Shown piece after piece: positions 16,380-23,951 of a stretch of 64,000 nucleotides of DNA. The notes below the pieces were generated by a model. It ran no database searches and was not told where the DNA came from. It was given only the letters and a program-made list of their open reading frames with translations. This stretch comes from Agathobaculum hominis (GTDB taxonomy: Bacteria > Bacillota > Clostridia > Oscillospirales > Butyricicoccaceae). The stretch lies in contig NZ_JACOPK010000005.1 in NCBI RefSeq assembly GCF_014288055.1, positions 124,001-188,000 of the forward strand, given 5' to 3'. A program made the translations under genes and the position numbers. Position 1 is the first letter of the stretch. Each line of letters starts with the position of its first letter.

Positions 16380-16656
16380 GCGTAATCTTAGTTTAGTATT
16401 ATTATAATACCGCAGAACAATAATTGCCAATATGCTTCTATATATAATATACAATCCCTCCGGTTATAGAGATAAAAGATAATGGATATATAAGATAATA
16501 TCAATCTTTAGATAGATGATAAATATACAGGATAGTATGTATTGATCATTTTATGTATGATATGGTTTATAATCATATATTACTGTAATGTTCTGTTCGT
16601 ATAAAATAGTATCTGCTTATAACAATATGATAATTTATATTGTGGAGGCGTGCGCG
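16380..16656. other. AT-rich intergenic region, possible replication or control region
   Basis: About 275 bp of very AT-rich DNA with many TATA/ATAT steps and GATAATAT-like repeats, between divergent genes. It directly precedes a replication-initiator-like gene, so it could hold an origin as well as divergent promoters. No iteron array with fixed spacing could be confirmed by eye. Confidence 0.4.
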
Positions 16657-17709
16657 ATGGGCGTTTATCATACGATACACACGTTAGAATTGCAGCGGAA
16701 AATTCCGCTGGGAGAAGTGAGCCGCTGGAGAGGGCGGCTGTATGAGCTGTCTGATCGATATGGGACAGGAGTTTATTCGAAATCAAAAGACGAACAGGAA
16801 TTTTATATGTATGCGCAGAAGGGCGTGACGATCAATTTGCGTGCCGCTGTGAATTGCGGCTTTATTAAACTGACGATCAACTTAAACTCTGTGCTCTATG
16901 CAGAGCCGCAGAGGGTTGTACTGTTCTGCCCGGACAAAAACTATCTGGGCATATTCGACCGCAATCTGCGGGAGATTTTGCGGGACGCAGGACTGGGTGG
17001 AGCGGAAAAATTTGAATTTTCGCGCGTGGACTTCAGCGCGAACGCGAAGGTGGATGACCCGCTCGCATATATCGCTCTGGCAAGAAAGAGCGGCGTGCCG
17101 AACGGCTATCAAGAGACTTATCCGCGGTTTGATAATAAAAAGCGGAATAAACCGATAAAATATGCGTATTCCTTTGATTTGACGCACAATCGAGAGGATT
17201 ATGCCGTCACGCTGTATTCTAAGGCAGACCAGCTGAAGGATGACCGCAATGCAGAACTGAGGGATATACAGGATGCGCAGAGACTGCTGCGGTTCGAGGC
17301 GAAATACGGTGCGCCGATGCTGAAAACGTACATCGGAATGCACGATCTGCATTATTCTAAGGAAAAACTGTACGATTTACTGTCAGCTTCGCCATCTGTC
17401 CTGCGCAGAGCAATGTGCAGCTGCTTTCCGGAGGGTACTTATTATTCGCTTCCGGCGGCGCGAAAGCGGCTCGATCGGGCTGCGCAATCAAAACAGCGCG
17501 AGCGGCTTTTGAAATGGATCGAGGAAACCTCGCGTATGAACAGCGCCTGCAAGGCACGGCGAAAGCTCTGCGAAGGTCTTTCTTTTTCGCAGCGTGCCGC
17601 GCTGATGCAGTTTCAGCGCGAAAGCGGTATCAATCCGGTCACGATCGGCCGGGACTGGAAGCGGCAGTCCCTCCCGAGCTTGCAGGAGGTATTCGAGCTC
17701 GAGACATGA
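16657..17709 (+). CDS. Possible replication initiator protein (phage gene II / RCR-like)
   Basis: A 350-residue protein. The segment KFEFSRVDFSANAKVDDPL (about residue 125), later LYSKADQLKDDR and LLRFEAKYGAPML (about 205-220), resemble phage/plasmid rolling-circle initiators of the gene II / CRI type, in which RxD and RFE motifs recur. The C-terminal third is basic and rich in Arg/Lys, consistent with DNA binding. ATG 16657 is supported by GTGGAGG eight bases upstream. It is preceded by AT-rich DNA, as expected for an autonomously replicating or integrative element. The identification is tentative; another DNA-binding role is possible. Confidence 0.45.
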   Translation: MGVYHTIHTLELQRKIPLGEVSRWRGRLYELSDRYGTGVYSKSKDEQEFYMYAQKGVTINLRAAVNCGFIKLTINLNSVLYAEPQRVVLFCPDKNYLGIFDRNLREILRDAGLGGAEKFEFSRVDFSANAKVDDPLAYIALARKSGVPNGYQETYPRFDNKKRNKPIKYAYSFDLTHNREDYAVTLYSKADQLKDDRNAELRDIQDAQRLLRFEAKYGAPMLKTYIGMHDLHYSKEKLYDLLSASPSVLRRAMCSCFPEGTYYSLPAARKRLDRAAQSKQRERLLKWIEETSRMNSACKARRKLCEGLSFSQRAALMQFQRESGINPVTIGRDWKRQSLPSLQEVFELET

Positions 17710-17826
17710 AAGCCTGAGGGACAGAACAGAGAAATGGAAGTAAATGAGAATAATTTATGCTGTGAACAGCATAAACTTGATAAAATAAAAAGTTTGTGCT
17801 ATGATGATGCAAAGGAGTGATGCCGC

Positions 17827-19149
17827 ATGATCCGTTCACATACCCTCAGAAAAAGAGACCTTTACCTGAATAAGCTCATTGCATTTCAGGACACCGAGCC
17901 CATCAAAGTGGTAACCGGTATCCGCCGGTGCGGAAAGTCCAGTCTGCTCAAGTTGATGGCGGCGCATCTGCGCGGAAATGGAGTTTCGGATGAGCAGATC
18001 ATTGAAATGAACTTTGAATCCTACGAGTTTCTGAAGATGACAGCGGACGAGCTGTATCGCTATGTCAAGGAACGCGTGCTTCCGGACAGGCGGATATACC
18101 TGTTTTTTGACGAACTTCAGCGCATGGACGGCTGGGAAAACGCCGTCAACTCGTTCCGCGTGGATTTCGACTGCGATATTTATATTACCGGCTCGAATGC
18201 CTATCTGCTTTCCTCTGAGTATTCGACCTATCTATCCGGACGATGTGTGGAAATCAAGATGCTGCCGCTGTCCTTTGCGGAGTTCGTTGATTTTTACGGC
18301 TTTACGATTAAGACGGTCAAGAGCGCACTTGGCGGCCAAAAGAAGAAAGCGGTCGATCAAGATGGTACGCAATACGAACTGCGTGAGATTTTTGACGCGT
18401 ACATGCGTTTTGGCGGTATGCCCGGTATTGCCGACGTCGGCATGGAACAGGATAAGGCGCTGACTCTTCTGGAAGGCATCTATTCGACGGTTATTGTTCG
18501 TGACATTCTCGAACGGGAAAAGCGCAGAGGGCAGCGCCAGCTTACAGATGCTGTGCTGCTCAAGAAAATCGTCCTGTTTCTGGCGGATAACATTGGCAGT
18601 TCGGTTTCAATCTCTTCCATCGGCAACACACTGGTCAGTGAAGGGCTGCTCGATGACAGCGGCCGCCGGGGCAAGCCAAGTGCACACACGGTTCAGGCCT
18701 ATGTCAATGCGCTGCTGGAGTCCTATTTTTTCTATGAAATCAAACGATTTGACATCAAAGGCAGGGAGTTCCTGCGCACACTGGGTAAATATTATATCGT
18801 GGACATCGGCCTGCGGAATTACCTGCTTGGATTCCGCAACCGCGACAGCGGACATGCGATTGAAAATGTTGTATATTTCGAATTGCTGCGCCGCGGCTAT
18901 GATGTCGCAATCGGCAAGGTCGGCAACGCGGAAATTGATTTTATTGCAGCCAAAGCTGATGAAAAAATATACGTGCAGGTAACCGAGTCGATGGAGAGCG
19001 AAACGGTTCGCGCACGTGAACTGGCGCCGTTGCAGGGGATTGCAGATAACTATGAGAAAATCGTGCTTTCGCTGCATCCGGGACTGGAAACGTCCTATGA
19101 CGGCATTAAATCCATCGATTTGATAGAGTGGCTGCTTGAAAATCAATAA
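17827..19149 (+). CDS. AAA_14/DUF4143 ATPase
   Basis: A 440-residue P-loop ATPase. It has Walker A GIRRCGKSSLL at about residues 31-41, Walker B YLFFDELQ at about 92-99, then sensor-type TGSNAYLLSSE. The C-terminal DUF4143 domain has a nuclease-like end (ENVVYFELLRRGYDV, KVGNAEIDFIA, with an E...D pattern like PD-(D/E)XK folds). Proteins of this architecture are widespread and often multicopy in gut anaerobes; a role in mobile-element maintenance or defence has been suggested but is not settled. The start follows AAAGGAGTGATGCCGC. Confidence 0.88.
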   Translation: MIRSHTLRKRDLYLNKLIAFQDTEPIKVVTGIRRCGKSSLLKLMAAHLRGNGVSDEQIIEMNFESYEFLKMTADELYRYVKERVLPDRRIYLFFDELQRMDGWENAVNSFRVDFDCDIYITGSNAYLLSSEYSTYLSGRCVEIKMLPLSFAEFVDFYGFTIKTVKSALGGQKKKAVDQDGTQYELREIFDAYMRFGGMPGIADVGMEQDKALTLLEGIYSTVIVRDILEREKRRGQRQLTDAVLLKKIVLFLADNIGSSVSISSIGNTLVSEGLLDDSGRRGKPSAHTVQAYVNALLESYFFYEIKRFDIKGREFLRTLGKYYIVDIGLRNYLLGFRNRDSGHAIENVVYFELLRRGYDVAIGKVGNAEIDFIAAKADEKIYVQVTESMESETVRARELAPLQGIADNYEKIVLSLHPGLETSYDGIKSIDLIEWLLENQ

Positions 19150-19164
19150 ACCGTATCAGCTCCT

Positions 19165-19200
19165 TTTTCGTTGATATATTATACTTATATATAACGAAAA
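19165..19200 (+). promoter_or_regulatory. Inverted repeat enclosing a promoter-like sequence and reaching the ribosome site
   Basis: TTTTCGTT (19165-19172) is complementary to AACGAAAA (19193-19200), and the right arm runs into the AAAAGGAGG ribosome site of the small zinc-ribbon gene. The 20-bp centre is TATA-rich (GATATATTATACTTATATA). It can be an operator over a promoter or an RNA hairpin that masks the ribosome site. Confidence 0.45.
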
Positions 19201-19212
19201 GGAGGGAAAACA

Positions 19213-19431
19213 ATGCCGCTAAACCATTTTATCTGCTCCTGCTGCGGCAAGAGCAAGCCGATCGATCAGCGCATCCTTCTCGGCGGGGATGCGCTTTGTC
19301 ATGCCTGCGCCGAGGAATTCACGACGCTCTGCGACCGCTGCGGTGAGCGGGTGTACCGCAGAGAGACACGACAAGTCAATCATCACACGCTTTGTCCACA
19401 ATGCTGTGGAAAAGTCCGTGCGCAAAACTGA
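19213..19431 (+). CDS. Small double zinc-ribbon protein
   Basis: A 72-residue protein with four CxxC pairs (CSCCG, CHAC, CDRCG, CPQCC), which would bind two Zn ions. It has the same cysteine style as the N-terminal zinc ribbons of the amidoligase-like protein two genes downstream, so it may be a separate adaptor of that module. The ribosome site is AAAAGGAGG. Function unknown. Confidence 0.75.
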   Translation: MPLNHFICSCCGKSKPIDQRILLGGDALCHACAEEFTTLCDRCGERVYRRETRQVNHHTLCPQCCGKVRAQN

Positions 19432-19461
19432 TCCCACTGAGAGTCATGCTTTCAGTGGGAT
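19431..19461 (+). terminator. Hairpin between zinc-ribbon and DUF960 genes
   Basis: ATCCCACTGA / TCAGTGGGAT is a perfect 10-bp stem with an 11-nt loop, followed by TTTGCATTTT. It overlaps the stop codon of the small zinc-ribbon gene and may cause partial termination before the next gene. Confidence 0.6.
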
Positions 19462-19483
19462 TTTGCATTTTAAGGAGAAAATT

Positions 19484-19771
19484 ATGTTTGAAAATCAGAA
19501 ATTTCTGACGAGCGGCGTACAGAACGAGATCTCGTCGTGGCTGATAGACCTTATCTGGTGCATGGTTTTTAGCATGAAAACCGAACATAAGGACTATTTG
19601 CAGGTGTTTACCTTAACTAAAACGCCAACCGGTCAGCACATCGTCCACGAGCAGGAGCAGCCGCCCTATCGTTATGAACTCGATGTACCTTGTGACGATG
19701 CCGTAGATGCGAAGGTGTTCGTCATCGACGATTTGACGCATTCTACCATGCTGCTTGCCGAAGAGTATTAA
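19484..19771 (+). CDS. DUF960 family protein
   Basis: A 95-residue protein opening MFENQKFLTSGVQNEI, matching the small DUF960 family found on Firmicute plasmids, phages and ICEs, with conserved DYLQVFTL and IVHEQEQPPY. No enzymatic motif is known for the family. The start has TAAGGAGAAAATT upstream. It sits directly before the amidoligase and amidotransferase genes, a neighbourhood consistent with one mobile cassette. Confidence 0.75.
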   Translation: MFENQKFLTSGVQNEISSWLIDLIWCMVFSMKTEHKDYLQVFTLTKTPTGQHIVHEQEQPPYRYELDVPCDDAVDAKVFVIDDLTHSTMLLAEEY

Positions 19772-19801
19772 CATTCACCAAACGAAATGGAGGAACAACC
19801 A

Positions 19802-20893
19802 ATGAAGGAAACGAGAATTTGTGCAAACTGCGGTGCAGAGCACCCGATTGAAGATATGTTTGAAGTAGAGGGAGACTGGCTCTGCGAGGACTGCGCCGAC
19901 CGATTGACTGTCATCTGTGACCACTGCAACGAACGGATTTATGAGGAAAATGCTGTCGAGGATGACACGCACATACTCTGCGATCACTGCTTTGATGAGT
20001 ATTACGTGCGCTGCGATGATTGTGGCCGCATTATTCATCGCGACCGCGCATACTGGGACGGAGACGACAACGCTTACTGCGCGTCCTGCTGGGGCGAACA
20101 CTGCGAGGTCATCCACGAATACAGCTACACGCCCGATCTCGTGTTTCATGGCAAGGGCCTGCGTCATTTCGGCGTTGAGCTTGAAATTGATGACGGCGGC
20201 ACGGTCAACAGCAACGCACAGAAGCTGCTGGATATTGCCAATAAGGACGCCGAAAACCTGTACATCAAAACGGACGGCAGTTTGGATGAGGGCTTGGAGC
20301 TTGTCACTCATCCGATGACGCTCGAGTATCAGCTGAACGAAATGCCATGGGAGCAGGTTCTTCGCAAAGCGCAGAGCATGGGTTATTTGAGCCACGCGGC
20401 CGGAACTTGCGGACTTCATGTTCACATCTCTCGCCTTGCGTTCGGCTGTACCTACGAGCAGCAGGAAGCCGCGATTGCCCGACTGCTGTACTTCGTCGAG
20501 AAATTCTGGGCCGAACTGCTGCGGTTCAGCCGCCGCACACAAAGCCAGATGAACCGCTGGGCAGCGCGGTACGGTATTCGTCTTACGCCGTCCGAGCAGA
20601 TGAACCACGCGAAGAATTCCTGTGCCGGACGTTATACGGCGGTAAATCTTACGAACTCGGACACGGTTGAAATCCGGATGTTCCGCGGCACGCTCAAGCT
20701 GAATACCTTAAAAGCCACCTTGCAGATGGTCAACCATCTCGTCGAGGTGGCTGTTGCTATGTCTGACAGTCAGGTGCAGGACATGAGCTGGTTCGATTTT
20801 CTGGACAACATCACCGAACCCGCACTTATCCAGTATTTGAAAGAGCGTCGGCTTTATGTAAATGAACCTGTAAACACTTCGGAGGAGGAGTAA
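19802..20893 (+). CDS. Amidoligase-family enzyme with N-terminal zinc ribbons
   Basis: A 363-residue protein. Residues 1-105 carry a series of CxxC pairs (zinc ribbons). Residues about 120-345 match the amidoligase (COOH-NH2 ligase, Amidoligase_2) fold of the glutamine-synthetase superfamily: FGVELEID, KTDGSLDEGLELVTHP, GTCGLHVHIS and TVEIRMFRGT, the expected acidic and histidine metal/ATP residues. Such enzymes form amide or peptide bonds using ATP. The gene is one base from, and presumably translationally coupled to, a class II glutamine amidotransferase, the pairing described for predicted peptide- or protein-modifying systems. ATG 19802 is chosen because GGAGG lies inside the alternative upstream start. 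Substrate unknown. Confidence 0.85.
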   Translation: MKETRICANCGAEHPIEDMFEVEGDWLCEDCADRLTVICDHCNERIYEENAVEDDTHILCDHCFDEYYVRCDDCGRIIHRDRAYWDGDDNAYCASCWGEHCEVIHEYSYTPDLVFHGKGLRHFGVELEIDDGGTVNSNAQKLLDIANKDAENLYIKTDGSLDEGLELVTHPMTLEYQLNEMPWEQVLRKAQSMGYLSHAAGTCGLHVHISRLAFGCTYEQQEAAIARLLYFVEKFWAELLRFSRRTQSQMNRWAARYGIRLTPSEQMNHAKNSCAGRYTAVNLTNSDTVEIRMFRGTLKLNTLKATLQMVNHLVEVAVAMSDSQVQDMSWFDFLDNITEPALIQYLKERRLYVNEPVNTSEEE

Positions 20894-20894
20894 T

Positions 20895-21833
20895 ATGTGC
20901 AGTTTGTTTGGTTTAATCGATTTTAAGGAGTGCCTGAGCACCCATACGAAGAACAAAATCCTGAATACGTTAGCGCGTGAATGTCAAGTGCGCGGTACGG
21001 ATGCAACCGGTATCGCCTATAACTTCAATGACCGTCTGCGGATTTACAAGCGTCCCCTTCCCGCTCGAAAAATGAAAATCCACATTTCGAACGGCGTGAA
21101 TGCCGTCATGGGACATACCCGTATGACGACACAGGGCAATGCGCAGTTTAACCAGAACAACCATCCGTTTCTCGGCAAAGTTGCCGGAAACAGCTTTGCG
21201 CTCGCGCACAATGGCGTTCTCTGGAATGACAAAGAGTTACGCATGGAAGAAAATCTGCCGATGACGAGTGTTGAGACGGACAGCTATGTTGCCGTTCAGC
21301 TCCTTGAACAGCAGAAAGCCCTCGACTTTGACAGCCTGCAAGCTATGGCTGAGAAGGTCGAGGGTTCCTTTGTCTTTACGGTTCTGGATAAGGACAACTC
21401 CATCTGGTTCGTCATCGGGGACAATCCACTGTGCGTCATGTTCTACGATGGCTTTCTGATTTATGCCTCGACACAGGAAATTCTCTGCAAAACAATCAAA
21501 AAGCTGCGACTGAAAGCGCCCACTGATATTCTCGAACCGCAGGAGGGCGAGATCATGAAAATTTCTCACACCGGCCGTATCACTACCGGGACTTTCACAC
21601 CGCACACGACGTACGAGCACTGGTGGCGCAAATATCCGTTCTACCGCAGCTATTATGAGGACACGCCGACCAGTTATGACGATCTGTTCAGCGTGGCGAA
21701 GGCATTCGGCGTAACCGCCGACGAGGTGCAGGCGCTTCTCGATTACGGCTGCTCCGAGGAAGAAATCGAAGAAATGCTGTACGACCCGGAACTCTTTCAC
21801 GAGATGACCGGCGAGCTGCTGTATGCGTACTGA
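20895..21833 (+). CDS. Class II glutamine amidotransferase-like protein
   Basis: A 312-residue Ntn-type amidotransferase. The nucleophile Cys2 would be exposed after Met removal (MCSLFGL). GHTRMTTQGN (about 75) and LAHNGVLWN (about 105) form the glutamine-binding pocket, and SFVFTVLDKDN and TQEIL follow as in GATase II domains. There is no asparagine-synthetase or GlmS partner domain; the C-terminal ~80 residues are a separate acidic segment (EEEIEEMLYD). It overlaps functionally with the preceding amidoligase gene (stop and start two bases apart), so it probably supplies ammonia or a glutamyl group to that ligase. Confidence 0.86.
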   Translation: MCSLFGLIDFKECLSTHTKNKILNTLARECQVRGTDATGIAYNFNDRLRIYKRPLPARKMKIHISNGVNAVMGHTRMTTQGNAQFNQNNHPFLGKVAGNSFALAHNGVLWNDKELRMEENLPMTSVETDSYVAVQLLEQQKALDFDSLQAMAEKVEGSFVFTVLDKDNSIWFVIGDNPLCVMFYDGFLIYASTQEILCKTIKKLRLKAPTDILEPQEGEIMKISHTGRITTGTFTPHTTYEHWWRKYPFYRSYYEDTPTSYDDLFSVAKAFGVTADEVQALLDYGCSEEEIEEMLYDPELFHEMTGELLYAY

Positions 21834-21850
21834 GGAGAGGAGGTGACCCG

Positions 21851-21949
21851 ATGAAGGTAATCAAGAACACGCTGCTGTTCGGCATTAAGATTGTCGCGGC
21901 GGTGGCGGCGGCAGTCCATGTGCTGCGCGGCAAGGATGCGTCCGAGTAA
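21851..21949 (+). CDS. Small 32-residue hydrophobic peptide
   Basis: A short frame with a strong ribosome site (GGAGAGGAGGTGACCCG) encoding Met-Lys-Val-Ile-Lys followed by one Ala/Val-rich hydrophobic stretch and a charged tail (RGKDASE). It could be a single-pass membrane peptide. It is part of the amidoligase cassette by position; function unknown. It could also be a chance frame. Confidence 0.45.
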   Translation: MKVIKNTLLFGIKIVAAVAAAVHVLRGKDASE

Positions 21950-22007
21950 CAGATTGGCCTTTTCTGTGCGGAACAATGCAATAAACCACACAGAAAGGCG
22001 GATACGC

Positions 22008-22190
22008 ATGAACCTGGACAAATATCCCGATGTGCTGACGCTGCGTGAGTGTCAGAAGATTTTGCAGGTGAGCCGCGGCACAATGCTGCGGCTTCTGCAC
22101 GAAGGCGAGATCCCGGCGTTTCGCATCGGGAACCGCTGGCGCGTTCAGCGAAAAGAAATGCTCGAATTCATCGAGCGCAGCGAATACTGA
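22008..22190 (+). CDS. Excisionase-type helix-turn-helix protein
   Basis: A 60-residue winged HTH of the MerR/excisionase family: LTLRECQKILQVSRGTMLRLL is the HTH, and IPAFRIGNRWRVQRKEM the wing typical of 'DNA-binding domain, excisionase family' proteins. The start at ATG 22008 follows AAAGGCGG. It is next to a small serine resolvase and inverted repeats, so a directionality or regulatory role in recombination is likely. Confidence 0.85.
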   Translation: MNLDKYPDVLTLRECQKILQVSRGTMLRLLHEGEIPAFRIGNRWRVQRKEMLEFIERSEY

Positions 22191-22209
22191 AAACAACAGA
22201 AATGAACCG

Positions 22210-22310
22210 TTCCGTTTGGGCATACCCATGCGGAACACGCGGAAATCCTCCCGTTTAAGTCGATTTTGAGGTTTCGGAACGTTCCGAAATTTTCATCGGC
22301 TTAAACGGGA
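22210..22310. promoter_or_regulatory. Cluster of inverted repeats, candidate res/control site of resolvase
   Basis: Two nested symmetries lie between the HTH and resolvase genes. First, TTCCG-TT-TGGG CATA CCCA-TG-CGGAA (22210-22235). Second, arms TCCCGTTTAAG and CTTAAACGGGA (22249-22259, 22300-22310; extended by CGAT/ATCG) enclose a perfect 18-bp palindrome TTTCGGAACGTTCCGAAA (22272-22289). Spaced inverted repeats of about this size directly upstream of a resolvase gene fit res subsites or an autoregulatory operator. One hairpin could also act as a terminator. Confidence 0.55.
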
Positions 22311-22337
22311 AATTTCTTTTTTGGAGGGAGACATATC

Positions 22338-22892
22338 ATGAAAATCGGATATGTGCGCGTGAGCACGGAGGAGCAGAACACGGCGCGGCAGGAAATTATG
22401 CTGCGCGAGCTCGGCGTAGACGAGCTGTTCGTCGACAGGGCGAGCGGGAAAAACGCGGACCGGACGGAGCTGAACCGGATGATGAACTTTGTTCGGCGCG
22501 GCGACACGGTCATCGTTGAGTCGATCAGCCGCTTTGCAAGAAATACGCGCGACCTGCTCGACCTTGTAGAACAGCTGACCGCAAAGCAGGTAGAGTTCGT
22601 CAGCCGCAAGGAAGCCATTGACACGACAACGCCGACCGGCAAGTTTATGCTGACCGTGTTTGCGGCGGTGGCAGAGCTCGAACGCGAGTACATTTTGCAG
22701 CGTCAGCGTGAGGGCATTGCCATCGCCAAACAGCAGGGAAAGTACCGCGGCCGTCCGCCGAAGGTATATCCGGACTTCGAACGCATCGCAGCCCGGTGGC
22801 AGAAGGGCGAAATCACCGCCGTGCAGGCGATGAAGCAGCTCGGGATGAGCAAGACAAGATTTTACGAGCGAGTGAAGCGGCTTAAAAAGTAG
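22338..22892 (+). CDS. Small serine recombinase (Tn3/Hin-type resolvase)
   Basis: A 184-residue resolvase/invertase. The catalytic domain opens MKIGYVRVSTEEQ with nucleophile Ser9; ESISRFARNTRD supplies active-site arginines; LEREYILQRQREGI is the dimer E-helix; and the C-terminal HTH_7 is AVQAMKQLGMSKTRFYERV. The length equals that of canonical resolvases. The ribosome site is TTGGAGGGAG. It probably resolves dimers or inverts DNA at the adjacent inverted-repeat region. It is a paralogue of the genes at 23123 and 35368. Confidence 0.93.
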   Translation: MKIGYVRVSTEEQNTARQEIMLRELGVDELFVDRASGKNADRTELNRMMNFVRRGDTVIVESISRFARNTRDLLDLVEQLTAKQVEFVSRKEAIDTTTPTGKFMLTVFAAVAELEREYILQRQREGIAIAKQQGKYRGRPPKVYPDFERIAARWQKGEITAVQAMKQLGMSKTRFYERVKRLKK

Positions 22893-22914
22893 AAAGCTGC
22901 ATGTGCGGTGCGGC

Positions 22915-22990
22915 ATACGCTGAAGCAGGATAGAGCTCCTGCCTTTTAAGCAGGGTGTCTAAGGTGATCGTGCGCAGAGACAGAAATGAC
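22915..22990 (+). other. tRNA-Lys-like fragment (anticodon arm)
   Basis: TAGAGC (22931-22936) is followed one base later by a perfect anticodon arm CCTGC-CTTTTAA-GCAGG (22938-22954). The loop would present UUU for lysine. The acceptor stem and T-arm cannot be paired, so this is not a functional tRNA. It may be a decayed tRNA gene or an attachment-site remnant. Confidence 0.4.
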
Positions 22991-23062
22991 CGGGCTGCTG
23001 ATGTGAATTCATTGAAAAGTCAATAATGACGAAAATGGGGATTTTCTCTACAATAAAACAAA

Positions 23063-23097
23063 AGGCAGTACTGCATTGCACACGCGCGGTACTGCCT
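23063..23097 (+). terminator. Hairpin in the leader of the second resolvase
   Basis: AGGCAGTAC / GTACTGCCT is a 9-bp stem followed by CAAACTTTTTAT. It lies between a promoter-like sequence (TGACGA, 16 bp, TACAAT at about 23030-23055) and the resolvase ribosome site, so it may act as an attenuator. Confidence 0.5.
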
Positions 23098-23122
23098 CAA
23101 ACTTTTTATGGAGGAATTTCAA

Positions 23123-23728
23123 ATGGAAAATCAAATCTACGGCTACATTCGCGTGTCCTCACGTGACCAGAACGAGGACAGGCAGGTGATCGCGATGCGG
23201 GAATTCGGCATCGCGGAGAAAAATCTGGTCATCGACAAGCAGTCCGGCAAGGACTTTGCAAGGCCGGGCTATCGCAGACTGCTGAGAAAATTAAAGCCGA
23301 ACGACACTCTCGTGATTAAGAGCATCGACCGGCTGGGTCGCAATTATGATGAGGTGTTGGAGCAGTGGCGGCTGCTGACCAAGGAGAAACAGGTGGACAT
23401 CGTGGTGCTCGATATGCCGCTTTTGGATACGCGGAAGGGCCGTGATTTGATCGGAACACTCATTTCGGACATTGTTTTGCAGCTGCTGTCCTATGTCGCC
23501 CAGACCGAGCGGGAATTTATCCATCAGCGGCAGGCGGAGGGTATCGCGGCCGCCAAGGCGAGAGGGGTCAAGTTTGGTCGAAAACCCAAGGAACGCCCGG
23601 CAGAATACGAGCATCTGCGTGATGAATGGCGGGCAGGACGCATTTCCGCACGCGCTGCGGCGCGTCAGCTGGGTGTCGCACATCGAACCTTCATGAAGTG
23701 GGTCGAACAGGAAAATTCAGATTGTTGA
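23123..23728 (+). CDS. Small serine recombinase, second copy
   Basis: A 201-residue resolvase-family enzyme. YGYIRVSSRDQNEDRQ holds nucleophile Ser12, KSIDRLGRNYDE the conserved D-R-x-x-R, EREFIHQRQAEGI the dimer helix, and the C-terminal HTH has ISARAAARQLGVAHRTFMKWV. ATG 23123 follows GGAGG at eight bases. All catalytic residues are present. It is closely related to the inactive homologue at 35368 in the C-terminal half (GRKPKER, REAxRxLGVxHxTFxKWV). The role is DNA resolution or inversion. Confidence 0.92.
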   Translation: MENQIYGYIRVSSRDQNEDRQVIAMREFGIAEKNLVIDKQSGKDFARPGYRRLLRKLKPNDTLVIKSIDRLGRNYDEVLEQWRLLTKEKQVDIVVLDMPLLDTRKGRDLIGTLISDIVLQLLSYVAQTEREFIHQRQAEGIAAAKARGVKFGRKPKERPAEYEHLRDEWRAGRISARAAARQLGVAHRTFMKWVEQENSDC

Positions 23729-23738
23729 TAAAAGTACA
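23723..23738 (+). repeat. 16-bp direct repeat, left copy
   Basis: TGTTGATAAAAGTACA, overlapping the end of the second resolvase gene. The identical 16 bp recurs in the same orientation at 35196-35211, just upstream of the inactive resolvase gene. Together they bracket the polyol, SLH and inositol-type genes. Confidence 0.5.
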
Positions 23739-23875
23739 CTGAAATAGACGCTCCTCGACGCGGTCGGTCAGCGCCTGGCTTCTTACGTTGGATAATTTCG
23801 ACATAGGCGGCTCCTTTCGCTCTCCGTGAGCGGTTTTCTGCCTCTATTGTAGCGCGTGCAGAACGTTTTCGCAAC

Positions 23876-23921
23876 AAAAACCCGCCCGGCTCTGATGCAG
23901 GAGAGAGAACGAGCCGGGCGG
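23876..23921 (-). terminator. Terminator of the polyol operon
   Basis: On the minus strand an 11-bp stem CCGCCCGGCTC / GAGCCGGGCGG with an 18-nt loop is followed by GTTTTTG. It lies 30 bp past the last gene (HPr-like) of the operon. Confidence 0.85.
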
Positions 23922-23951
23922 TATACGGAAATGAGAGAGAAGGAAGCGGGT

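Noticed and set aside
22915..22990. Functional tRNA-Lys gene
   Set aside because: Only the anticodon arm and part of the D-arm can be formed; no acceptor stem or T-loop consensus.
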